Below are positions 56,924 through 64,000 of a stretch of DNA of 64,000 nt, piece after piece. Below the pieces are notes generated by a model. That model was not told the DNA's origin, did no database searches, and was given only the letters and a program-made list of their open reading frames with translations. This DNA comes from Mesorhizobium sp. WSM3626 (lineage in GTDB: Bacteria > Pseudomonadota > Alphaproteobacteria > Rhizobiales > Rhizobiaceae), in the NCBI RefSeq assembly GCF_000513935.1, contig NZ_AZUY01000003.1, forward strand, positions 62,324 to 126,323. Reading direction: 5' to 3'. A program made the translations under genes and the position numbers. Every line of letters begins with the position of its first letter. Position 1 is the stretch's first letter.

Positions 56924-57985
56924 TCATCCTGTCTTGGTCCTCGGGTCGAGTACACGGTAGAGCAGGTCGGACAGAAGGTTGATGCCGATGAACACCGAGC
57001 CGATGACGATGGTACCGCCGAGCACCGCGTTCATGTCGGCGTTCTGCAGCGAGTTGGTGATGTAGAGGCCGATGCCCGGCCAGGAGAAGACGGTCTCGGT
57101 GAGTACCGAGCCCTCGAGCAGCCCGGCATAGGACAGCGCGATCACGGTCACCATCGGCACGGCGGCATTGCGCAACGCGTGGCCCCAGATGATGCGCGTT
57201 TCCGACAGGCCCTTGGCGCGCGCCGCGACGACATATTCCTGGGCGAGCTCATTGAGCATGAACGAGCGCGTCATGCGGCTGATATAGGCGAGCGAGAAAT
57301 AGCCGAGAAGCGAGGCCGGCAGGATGATGTGACGGAAGGCGTCATAAAAGACGTCCCACTGTCCCTGCATCGCGGAGTCGAGCAGGTAGAAACCGGTGAT
57401 CGGCGTGAAAGTGTATTCGTAGACGATGTCGAGCCGTGCAGGGAAGGCCACCCACTGCAGCTTGGCGTAGAACAGCACCAAACCCAGCAGACCCAGCCAG
57501 AAGATGGGTACGGAATAGCCGATCAGGCCGATGATGCGCACGATCTGATCGATGAGACTGCCGCGTTTGACCGCGGCCAGCACCCCGAGCGGCACACCGA
57601 ACAGCGCGCCGATCAGTGTCCCCAATGTCGCAAGTTCCGTCGTTGCGGGAAGAGCGCGGCGGATGTCGGTCATGACGGGGTTTGTGGTCAGCACCGAGAT
57701 ACCGAAATCGCCGCTCAGCGCGTGTTTCACATAGATATAGAACTGCTCGATCAACGGCAGGTCGAGGCCCATCTCGCGGCGCGTGCGCTCCACGACATTG
57801 GCGGGTGCCCGGTCGCCCAGAACGGCGAGCACCGGGTCGATCGGGATGACGCGGCCAATGAAGAAGGTGACCGCGAGAAGACCAAGATAGGTCGTCACCG
57901 CAATGACCAGGAAACGGCCGAGCGATGATGCAAGGGCGACGGCGCGGGCGCTGCCGCGCCCGCCCTCGTTTTCAATCGCGCTCAT
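56924..57985 (-). CDS. Peptide/nickel-type ABC permease (DppB-like)
   Basis: A 353-residue inner-membrane permease: a first helix at about 24-45, then GRVIPIDPVLAVLGDRA, a typical DppB N-terminus. Five further helices follow, with an EAA loop near residue 243 (QEYVVAARAKGLSETRIIWGHALRN). It ends LLYRVLDPRTKTG. Second gene of the operon, 18 bases after the substrate-binding protein gene. Confidence 0.93.
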   Translation of the reverse strand: MSAIENEGGRGSARAVALASSLGRFLVIAVTTYLGLLAVTFFIGRVIPIDPVLAVLGDRAPANVVERTRREMGLDLPLIEQFYIYVKHALSGDFGISVLTTNPVMTDIRRALPATTELATLGTLIGALFGVPLGVLAAVKRGSLIDQIVRIIGLIGYSVPIFWLGLLGLVLFYAKLQWVAFPARLDIVYEYTFTPITGFYLLDSAMQGQWDVFYDAFRHIILPASLLGYFSLAYISRMTRSFMLNELAQEYVVAARAKGLSETRIIWGHALRNAAVPMVTVIALSYAGLLEGSVLTETVFSWPGIGLYITNSLQNADMNAVLGGTIVIGSVFIGINLLSDLLYRVLDPRTKTG

Positions 57986-58003
57986 GCGGCGTGTCCGCGA
58001 ACA

Positions 58004-59647
58004 CTATTCCTTGGAAACCGGCCCGACGAAGTTGGTGTCGAAGCTCGGACCGAGCGCGAAGCCCTTGAGGTTCTTGCGCAGACCCGCGACTTCCAGCTGC
58101 TGGTGGATGATGACGAAGGGGCTGGTGTCGAGAATCTTTTTCTCAAGATCCTTGTACATATCGGCGCGCTTGCCCGAATCCTTCTCCAGGAGTGCCGCTT
58201 CCGTTTCCTTGGTCAGATCCGGAATGTCCCAGCTATTGCGCCAGGCGAGCGTGTGGGACTTGCCTGCGTCCGAATTGTCCGGGTTCGAGGCAAAGGTCTG
58301 CGCGTTGGAGTTCGGATCGAAATAGTCCTGGCCCCAATTGCCGATATAGATGTCGTGGTTGCGGGCGCGGTATTTGGTCAGCGTCTGCTTGCCGTCACCC
58401 GGAATGATCTCCAGCTTGATGCCAGCCTGGCCGAGCGTCTGCTGGATCGATTCCGCCATGCCGGTGGTCGGCTGGCCGGTGCGTACATCCATCGTGACGC
58501 TGAAGCCGTCGGGCAGGCCTGCCTTGGCCAGCAGTTCCTTGGCCTTGGCGACGTCGAGCTTGAACGGGTTTTCGTCCAGTTCGCCGAGCACGCCCTTGGG
58601 CAGGAAGGTCTGGTGGATTTCGCCAATGCCCTTGAGGATGGTCGAGCTCAAGGCATCATAGTCGACAAGGTATTTGAAGGCCTGACGGACCTCGGGTTTG
58701 GCGAGGTTCGGGTTCTTCTGGTTGAGGCTGATGTAGTAGACGGTGCCTTTCGGCGCGCTGGTGGTGGTGAGGTCGGCGTTCTTGGCGATGGCGTCGAGGT
58801 CGTTCGGCTCGAGGTTGCGGGCAACGTCGATGTCGCCGGCTTCAAGCGCCAGGCGCTGGGCCGAGCTTTCCTTCATGTTGCGGTAGATGACGCGGGCGAG
58901 CTTGGCCTTTTCGCCGTAATAATTGTCGTTGCGCTCCATGACGACCGCCTCGTTGGCACGCCATTCACGCAGCTTGTAGGCGCCCGAGCCGGCATAGCCT
59001 GTCTTCAGCCAGGCATTGCCGAAGTCATTATCCCATTTGTAGTCGGCGCTCGGCGTCACCGCCGCGACATGTTCCTTGACCAGCTTGGCGTCGACAACCG
59101 AGGCGACGGTGGCCGACAGGCAGTTCAGGACGAAACTGGGCGCGTAAGCCTTGTCGACGGTGAACTGGAAGGTGGTGTCGTCGACCGCCTTGGCCTTCTC
59201 GGTGACGTTGTCGCCGCTGATGCCGAACTGATCGATGATGAAGGCCGGGCTCTTGTCCAGCTTGACGGCACGCTCGAAAGACCAGGCGACGTCAGCGGCG
59301 GTGATCGGGTTGCCGGAAGCGAATTTCAGGCCCGGCTTGAGCTTGAACGTATAGGTCAGGCCATCGTCGGAGACGGTCCAGCTTTCGGCGAGATCGGGCT
59401 TGACCTTGGAGGTGTCGCTGAGGTCGAGGCGGACAAGAAGGTCATAGGTGTTGCCGGTGACTTCGGCGGTCGACAGCTCGAACGCCTCGCCCGGATCCAT
59501 CGAGATGATGTCGTCGATGGCAAAACCTTCGACAAGCGTGTCGGCGGGGGTGACCGCGCCAGCCGGCGCTCCGGCCAGAAGCAGCGCCGACACCGCGGCG
59601 CCCGCAAGCAAGGTGCGGGATCGTAGAGCAAGCTTTTCCATCATCAT
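58004..59647 (-). CDS. ABC transporter substrate-binding protein, family 5 (DppA/NikA/OppA type)
   Basis: A 547-residue exported binding protein. The signal peptide (about 1-31) ends APAGA-VT. The family-5 signature is near residue 95 (LKPGLKFASGNPITAADVAWSFERA), with further typical segments GSGAYKLREWRANEAVVMERN and AFKYLVDYDAL. Substrates of this family include di/oligopeptides, nickel and opines; the sequence does not say which. Three in-frame ATGs (59647, 59644, 59641) are possible starts. It heads the operon; the 262-base gap upstream (59648-59909) shows an inverted repeat CTGAG/CTCAG at 59680-59696 but no clear promoter. Confidence 0.92.
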   Translation of the reverse strand: MMMEKLALRSRTLLAGAAVSALLLAGAPAGAVTPADTLVEGFAIDDIISMDPGEAFELSTAEVTGNTYDLLVRLDLSDTSKVKPDLAESWTVSDDGLTYTFKLKPGLKFASGNPITAADVAWSFERAVKLDKSPAFIIDQFGISGDNVTEKAKAVDDTTFQFTVDKAYAPSFVLNCLSATVASVVDAKLVKEHVAAVTPSADYKWDNDFGNAWLKTGYAGSGAYKLREWRANEAVVMERNDNYYGEKAKLARVIYRNMKESSAQRLALEAGDIDVARNLEPNDLDAIAKNADLTTTSAPKGTVYYISLNQKNPNLAKPEVRQAFKYLVDYDALSSTILKGIGEIHQTFLPKGVLGELDENPFKLDVAKAKELLAKAGLPDGFSVTMDVRTGQPTTGMAESIQQTLGQAGIKLEIIPGDGKQTLTKYRARNHDIYIGNWGQDYFDPNSNAQTFASNPDNSDAGKSHTLAWRNSWDIPDLTKETEAALLEKDSGKRADMYKDLEKKILDTSPFVIIHQQLEVAGLRKNLKGFALGPSFDTNFVGPVSKE

Positions 59648-59909
59648 GATGATTGTTCCCTGTTTTGTTGTTTGTTGACCTGAGTTCCCGGCTCAGGGTT
59701 ACGGTGTTCTTTCAAGGCTCGACGAGAGCCTCTGAGCCACCAACGTCGTGGTTTTTGTCCAGTTGGTCAATACCTTATCCGGCGACACCCGGCCCGGCAA
59801 CGAGGATTTGCGAGACGGCCTCAGTGGAGCAGAATGCACGGCGGCGTGTCGACGCATGCGCCGGCCAAATGACGCCGCGGATCGTGAAAAATCTGCTAAA
59901 ATTTCGAAG

Positions 59910-61193
59910 CTATTTCAGCGCGGCGACCAGACCGGCATCAGGAAAACAGGTGGCCGCCTGACCATTCTTTTCCTGCCATCTGCCGATCGAGCGGCGGGTC
60001 TTGAAGCCAGGCAGGCCGTCGGCGCTGCCAACATCATAGCCCTTGGCTTCAAGGGTCCGCTGCAGGGCGGCGATATCGGAGCGGTGGAGATCGCCGACCG
60101 GACCCCAGTTACCGGAAAAATTCTGATCGCCATGGGCAATGCGGTCGGCGCCGTGGCCGATGAACAGCGCATAGAGGTCGCTGGTGTTGTATTCCTTCAG
60201 CACGTAGAAATTGGGGGTGGCGATGAAGGCCGGGCCGCTGCGGCCGGCCGGCATCAGCAGGAAGCCTTCCGTCCTCAGCTCGCTCGCCGGGAACGCTTTG
60301 CCGCCGACGCGCTTGATACCCATGGCGGCCCATTGCGAAATCTTTTTGCCCTGGTCCGGGCCTTCCAGCGAACAGGAGACGCTCTGGGGCACGGTCACCT
60401 CGAAACCCCAACCGCGTCCCCTCACCCAGCCATAATGGACAAGGTAATTTGCGATCGAGGCCAGCACGTCAGGCGTCGAATTCCAGATGTCGACGCGGCC
60501 GTCGCCGTCGAAATCGACGGCATGTTTCAGGAAAGAGGTCGGCATGAATTGCGGCTGGCCGAGCGCGCCGGCCCAGGACGATTTCATCGCGCCGACCGGG
60601 GCCAGCCCGCGTTCGACGATTTCCAGCGCCGCCAGCAGCTCGGTGCGGAAGAAATCCTTTTTCGTCGACATGAACGCCTTGGTGCCCAGCACCTCGAAGG
60701 CGTCGTAGGGCATCTTCGCCGCGCCGAATCCGGTCTCGCGGCCCCAGATCGCCAGAAGGATTTCACCCGGCACGCCGTAACGCTTTTCGACCGCGGCAAG
60801 CGTGCGGGCATTGGCGGCTTCGCGGGTGCGTCCACCCGATGTCACCGCACGAACCGTCTTCTCGGCAAAATAGGCGCCGGGCGAACCGAACTCGGCCTGG
60901 TGCTGTTTTTGCGGCGTCTTCGGCTTCTCGCCTGGCAAGACAAGGTCAGGGAGATCGAGATTGGGCTTGATGCCGTTGAACGCGGCGTCGAACGTGCGTT
61001 TGGAAATGCCTTTCGCCTTGGCGTCGGGCCAGAGGTCGGATTGGAGCCAGGCGCGGAACTGGTCGTCGATCTTGGCGGCGGATGCCGGGATGGTGAGGAA
61101 GACGGCGAGGAGTGCGGCCAGAAAGGAAAGCAAAGCCAACCTGAGGGGTTGGGCGGCGTGCACCACCTGCCTCGAAAGATGCGTGACGGTCAT
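59910..61193 (-). CDS. Lytic murein transglycosylase (MltB-like) with peptidoglycan-binding domain
   Basis: A 427-residue exported enzyme that cleaves glycan strands to 1,6-anhydromuramic ends. The signal sequence lies at about 15-40, ending TIPASA-AK. The MltB/SLT2 catalytic domain has its glutamate in LAIWGRETGFG near residue 155 and the family segment GALGQPQFMPTSF near residue 215. A C-terminal peptidoglycan-binding domain (about 370-425) contains LQRTLEAKGYDVGSADGLPG. The start ATG 61193 is chosen because GGAGAGG is eight bases upstream. It follows recR by 26 bases. Confidence 0.93.
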   Translation of the reverse strand: MTVTHLSRQVVHAAQPLRLALLSFLAALLAVFLTIPASAAKIDDQFRAWLQSDLWPDAKAKGISKRTFDAAFNGIKPNLDLPDLVLPGEKPKTPQKQHQAEFGSPGAYFAEKTVRAVTSGGRTREAANARTLAAVEKRYGVPGEILLAIWGRETGFGAAKMPYDAFEVLGTKAFMSTKKDFFRTELLAALEIVERGLAPVGAMKSSWAGALGQPQFMPTSFLKHAVDFDGDGRVDIWNSTPDVLASIANYLVHYGWVRGRGWGFEVTVPQSVSCSLEGPDQGKKISQWAAMGIKRVGGKAFPASELRTEGFLLMPAGRSGPAFIATPNFYVLKEYNTSDLYALFIGHGADRIAHGDQNFSGNWGPVGDLHRSDIAALQRTLEAKGYDVGSADGLPGFKTRRSIGRWQEKNGQAATCFPDAGLVAALK

Positions 61194-61219
61194 CGTGCGC
61201 ATCCTCTCCGCCGATCTGG

Positions 61220-61825
61220 TCAAAACGCCGTGCGCGAGCGCAGCGCGGCGGCCAGAGTACCTTCGTCGAGATAGTCGAGTTCACCGCCGACCGGCACGCC
61301 GTGCGCCAGCCGCGTTATCTTGACCTCGAAGCCGGAGAGCTGATCGGTGAGGTAGTGCGCGGTGGTCTGGCCCTCGACCGTCGCGTTGACGGCGAGGATG
61401 ACCTCCTTGACCTCGCCGCCGGCTATGCGGTCGACCAGCGAGCGGATGTTGAGCTGGTCGGGGCCGATGCCGTCGAGCGGCGACAGCGTGCCGCCGAGCA
61501 CGTGGTAGCGCACATTCATAGCCGCCGCCCGCTCCAGCGCCCAGAGATCGGAGACGTCCTCGACGACGATCAGGGTGGCGGCATCGCGGCGAGGGTCGGT
61601 GCAGATCATGCAGGGGTCCGAGGTGTCGACATTGCCGCAGGTCGAGCAGATGCGCACCTTGTCGGCGGCCTCGCCCATGGCGGCAGCGAGCGGCGACAGA
61701 AGCTGCTCCTTCTTCTTGATCAGGTGCAGCGCCGCGCGCCTGGCCGAACGGGGGCCAAGCCCCGGCACTTTGGCCAGAAGCTGGATCAGGCGTTCGATCT
61801 CGGGACCGGCGATTCGCTTGGACAT
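61220..61825 (-). CDS. recR: Recombination mediator RecR
   Basis: A 201-residue RecR, the ring-forming partner of RecO/RecF in gap repair. A helix-hairpin-helix (about 10-50, with [17 protein letters not shown]) is followed by a zinc finger ([16 protein letters not shown], about 58-73) and a Toprim domain ([15 protein letters not shown] near residue 85). In many bacteria recR directly follows ybaB. Here a SleB-type hydrolase and an unknown gene lie between them. Confidence 0.96.
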   Translation of the reverse strand: MSKRIAGPEIERLIQLLAKVPGLGPRSARRAALHLIKKKEQLLSPLAAAMGEAADKVRICSTCGNVDTSDPCMICTDPRRDAATLIVVEDVSDLWALERAAAMNVRYHVLGGTLSPLDGIGPDQLNIRSLVDRIAGGEVKEVILAVNATVEGQTTAHYLTDQLSGFEVKITRLAHGVPVGGELDYLDEGTLAAALRSRTAF

Positions 61826-61902
61826 TGCTCTGATCTAGGATTTTTCAGAGCGGTTTGAAACATCCCCGTCGACGCACGGTCCGGCATGCTGCCATGCGAG
61901 AA

Positions 61903-62910
61903 TCAGTTGGTTTCGAGCGGGCGACCCTGGCTGACGATCATCGCGCCTATGGCGTCGGTGTTCTCAGGCGTCGACTGGAATCCCATCGATGCTTCCTGCG
62001 GAGCGTCCTGGACCGAGGAGATGACCCTTTTGTTCGAGGTTCCGCTGTTCAAGGTTCCGCCAAAACGGGCGGCATCAGGCTCTTCCATCGGCTCCTGCAT
62101 CGCAATTTCGATCGGCTTCGCCTGGACTCGCGCGGACTTTGCCGACGGCGTCGCGGATGCGGTCAGATAGGTCTGCTGCGCGGGGGCAGTGCGGGCGGGC
62201 GACGGCTTGGCCGCCGGTTCCGCCGCTGCGGTCATGTAGACCTGTTCTGCCGGAGCATTGCGGGGGGTCGCCTTGGCCGGGCGCACCATCTCGACGGACG
62301 CGACACGCGTCGCGGGTACTCCCGGCAACGCGGCTGGCCGCTCGGCCGACGCGACCATCGGCTCATCCGGCAGCGGCTGCCAGTTGCGGCCGCGCTTCTC
62401 GTAGAAGGCATTGCCGCCGGCAACCATGGTGTAGTGCATGTTCTTGTAGGGGAAGCGCAGGCCGGCGGTGTGGAAATACATCGTGTTCTTGAGCTTGGCC
62501 TTGCGCTCGCCCTTGAGCACGGCGTCGGCGGCCTCCTCGACATCGGGCATTGCACGCGAGTTCATCGGCCTGGTCATGACGCCCGGTGCGAACTGCCCGG
62601 GCTCGCCCACCACCTGGCAGATGGTGCTGCCATGATTGCCCGAGCGCAGCCGGTTCATCACCACCGTGCCGACGGCGACCATGCCGTCGCGGCTCGACCG
62701 GTTGGATTCGAAGAACATCGCCCGTTCCAGGCATTCCCTGTCCTTCGGCGTATGGCTGTAGGCGCGCGAACTCAGGAAGCTCGGCGTGATGGCGTCGGTC
62801 AGGCTGGCAACCGACATGCCGTGCGAGGTGGTCTGGCTGCAAGCGGCCAAGAAAAGGGGAGACGTGACGACGCCGAGCAATAGCGGCGTCTTCCATCGCG
62901 TGGCTATCAA
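61903..62910 (-). CDS. Cell wall hydrolase, SleB/CwlJ type lipoprotein
   Basis: A 335-residue protein. The signal and lipobox (LFLAAC, Cys about 24) suggest an envelope lipoprotein. The hydrolase_2 domain (about 55-180) has ECLERAMFFESNRSSRDGMVAVGTVVMNR near residue 59, with the catalytic-type glutamate in FFES. The last 150 residues are rich in alanine and proline, with three copies of a Q/E-x-Y-(M/L)-TA-x-A-like segment (about 233, 255), and seem disordered. SleB-type enzymes cut peptidoglycan; in non-sporeformers they act in growth or division. The start is TTG 62910, preceded by GAGAGGG. Confidence 0.85.
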   Translation of the reverse strand: MIATRWKTPLLLGVVTSPLFLAACSQTTSHGMSVASLTDAITPSFLSSRAYSHTPKDRECLERAMFFESNRSSRDGMVAVGTVVMNRLRSGNHGSTICQVVGEPGQFAPGVMTRPMNSRAMPDVEEAADAVLKGERKAKLKNTMYFHTAGLRFPYKNMHYTMVAGGNAFYEKRGRNWQPLPDEPMVASAERPAALPGVPATRVASVEMVRPAKATPRNAPAEQVYMTAAAEPAAKPSPARTAPAQQTYLTASATPSAKSARVQAKPIEIAMQEPMEEPDAARFGGTLNSGTSNKRVISSVQDAPQEASMGFQSTPENTDAIGAMIVSQGRPLETN

Positions 62911-63137
62911 CAGGTAACCCTCTCACTTCAATGCCCGCCCCCAGGCTGCGGCAAGAATGAGACACTTTCGGGCAAAATGATGGCCAAAACGTTATTAACG
63001 GCGGACTGTTGCCGAATTGACACAAATCGAGGCTTTCCAGATGGATCGGGCCGTCGTTTCACACGGACGATGACCGCCTTTTCTTCGTTTTGCCGCAATT
63101 CCGCTGGGCTAAATGCCATGCGCTTTTCCGGAATAGT

Positions 63138-63545
63138 CTATCGCCCGGCGGCGATTGCCGCCGGCCGACCGGGTTCGATCTCTTCGACCGTGTCTGAAAA
63201 CAGGCCCCGCCTGAGAAACAGCGCCCGCGCCTCCCTGGCCGTCGGCGCGATCTTGCCCGGCCAGTCGCTGTCGATGAACTCGGCCTTGGTGAAATCAGGA
63301 TTTGTTTCGGAGGCCGCCTCCAGGAACTCGGCGATTTCCAGCACGATGGCGCGTTCATCCTTCGAAAGCGCCGACGTGCCGGCCTCGATCGACGGGCGGC
63401 GCACGAAATCCTCGAAGAGATTGAAGTAGCCCTTGATGCCGACGAGATCGACACCCGCATCGCAATCGGCGAGGATTTCCAGAATCTCGTAGATCCTGTT
63501 GCGGATACGCTGCTCGATCAGTCTTTCGGACGGCTCGCCGATCAT
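63138..63545 (-). CDS. Unrecognised 135-residue protein
   Basis: I do not recognise a family. It is a mostly helical-looking, acidic protein: RLIEQRIRNRIYEILEILADCD at the start, DLVGIKGYFNLFEDFV in the middle, and SKDERAIVLEIAEFLEAASE later. No signal peptide, membrane segment or metal motif is visible. Codon use is like its neighbours. It stands between ybaB and the SleB-type gene on the same strand, starting at ATG 63545 just after a palindromic repeat. It is probably a real gene, given its length and lack of a competing frame. Confidence 0.7.
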   Translation of the reverse strand: MIGEPSERLIEQRIRNRIYEILEILADCDAGVDLVGIKGYFNLFEDFVRRPSIEAGTSALSKDERAIVLEIAEFLEAASETNPDFTKAEFIDSDWPGKIAPTAREARALFLRRGLFSDTVEEIEPGRPAAIAAGR

Positions 63546-63565
63546 GGCCGCGCCGGTCTCAGCTT

Positions 63566-63614
63566 ATGCATATCGTTGCCCCAAAACCGCTGCGTACTTT
63601 TGGGCGACATGCAT
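63566..63614. repeat. Palindromic intergenic repeat, rhizobial type (copy 2)
   Basis: The ends ATGCATATCGTTGCCCCAAAA (63566-63586) and TTTTGGGCGACATGCAT (63598-63614) are inverted, with CCGCTGCGTAC between. It shares AAAACCG-N-ACTTTT with copy 1 at 38263-38332. It touches the stop codon of ybaB (63614-63616), as copy 1 supplies the stop of tsaB. Confidence 0.75.
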
Positions 63615-63937
63615 TAGAAAGGCAGTTTCATTCCCGGCGGGATGGGCAGGCCGGCGGTCAACGCCTTGGTCTTTTCCTGCATGATCTGCTCGACCTTGGC
63701 CTTGGCGTCATTGTGCGCGGCAAGAATCAAATCCTCGAGGATTTCGACCTCGTCTTCCCTAAACAAAGACGGGTCGATCTTCAGCGACTTGATGTCGAAC
63801 TTTCCGCTCAACGTGATGCTGACCAAGCCGCCGCCGGCCTGGCCGACGGCTTCGACCGTGGCGATCTCATCCTGCATGGCCTGGAACTTGGCCTGCATTT
63901 CCTTCGCCTTGCCCATCAGGCCGAGAAGATCTTTCAT
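63614..63937 (-). CDS. ybaB: YbaB/EbfC-family nucleoid-associated protein
   Basis: A 107-residue DNA-binding protein: [25 protein letters not shown], then [22 protein letters not shown], and an end with [18 protein letters not shown], all typical of YbaB. It is found downstream of dnaX and upstream of recR in most proteobacteria. The start ATG 63937 lies 31 bases after the dnaX stop. Confidence 0.95.
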   Translation of the reverse strand: MKDLLGLMGKAKEMQAKFQAMQDEIATVEAVGQAGGGLVSITLSGKFDIKSLKIDPSLFREDEVEILEDLILAAHNDAKAKVEQIMQEKTKALTAGLPIPPGMKLPF

Positions 63938-63968
63938 GGTCCGATCCTTTGCGGATTAGTGCTGGATA

Positions 63969-64000
63969 TCAGGGTTCGTCGTCATCGGCCGGCGGCTCGA
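63969..64000 (-). CDS. dnaX: 3' end of DNA polymerase III gamma/tau subunit (partial)
   Basis: The last 32 bases read, on the minus strand, EPPADDDEP and a TGA stop. An acidic end like this is seen in rhizobial DnaX. The invariant gene order dnaX-ybaB-recR supports the call. Only ten codons are visible and the gene continues past the window. Confidence 0.5.
   Translation of the reverse strand, partial: EPPADDDEP

Overview
The window looks like an ordinary stretch of a Rhizobiales chromosome, most probably Mesorhizobium or a close relative. The reasons are: uniformly high G+C and codon use; rhizobial gene orders (mutM-echA-rpsT-dnaA, irr next to fabA-fabB-fabI, tsaB-rimI-plsC-miaB-phoH-ybeY-corC-lnt-phrR-metK-trmB, rimP-nusA-ylxR-infB-rbfA-truB, dnaX-ybaB-recR); an Irr-type iron regulator with an ICE-like operator; and palindromic intergenic repeats of a type I associate with this order. 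I saw no rRNA, tRNA, CRISPR array, integrase, prophage or intact insertion sequence.

Layout. 1-6207: end of mutM, an enoyl-CoA hydratase, rpsT with a clear promoter and terminator, an 800-base intergenic region with DnaA-box-like sites, then dnaA, dnaN and recF. 6239-10121: moeB, an acetyltransferase, a 2-hydroxyacid dehydrogenase, an SH3-domain secreted protein, a small membrane protein, and irr, whose stop codon lies in an 18-base tandem repeat. 10346-12980: fabA-fabB-fabI, for unsaturated fatty acid synthesis. 13106-15678: a GGDEF/EAL protein with a decayed GGDEF site and an RsmC-like methyltransferase. 15746-20288 (minus): rpsO-pnp, corA and a ParE/RelE-type toxin-antitoxin pair. 20405-27475 (minus): the transcription/translation operon rimP-nusA-ylxR-infB-rbfA-truB. 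27832-39002 (minus): a long housekeeping run from tsaB to trmB.

39110-46701 is an iron island. A minus-strand operon encodes imelysin, bacterioferritin-associated ferredoxin, bacterioferritin, a di-heme oxidoreductase, a second imelysin and a DUF1513 protein. A near-perfect Irr-type ICE palindrome lies upstream, and a ferredoxin-reductase-like flavoprotein is divergent. 46784-54172: a ParDE pair, gabT, and an RND efflux cluster with two adaptor lipoproteins. 54207-59647 (minus): a five-gene peptide/nickel-type ABC importer. 59910-64000 (minus): a lytic transglycosylase, recR, a SleB-type hydrolase, an unknown protein, ybaB and the end of dnaX.

The best leads are regulatory. One is the ICE site that connects irr to the iron-storage operon in the same window. 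The others are intrinsic-terminator-like hairpins placed between a candidate promoter and the start of rimP-nusA, and directly in front of the metK ribosome binding site. No wholly unknown multi-gene system was recognised. The least explained pieces are the imelysin/DHOR/DUF1513/bacterioferritin assembly and its flavoprotein neighbour.
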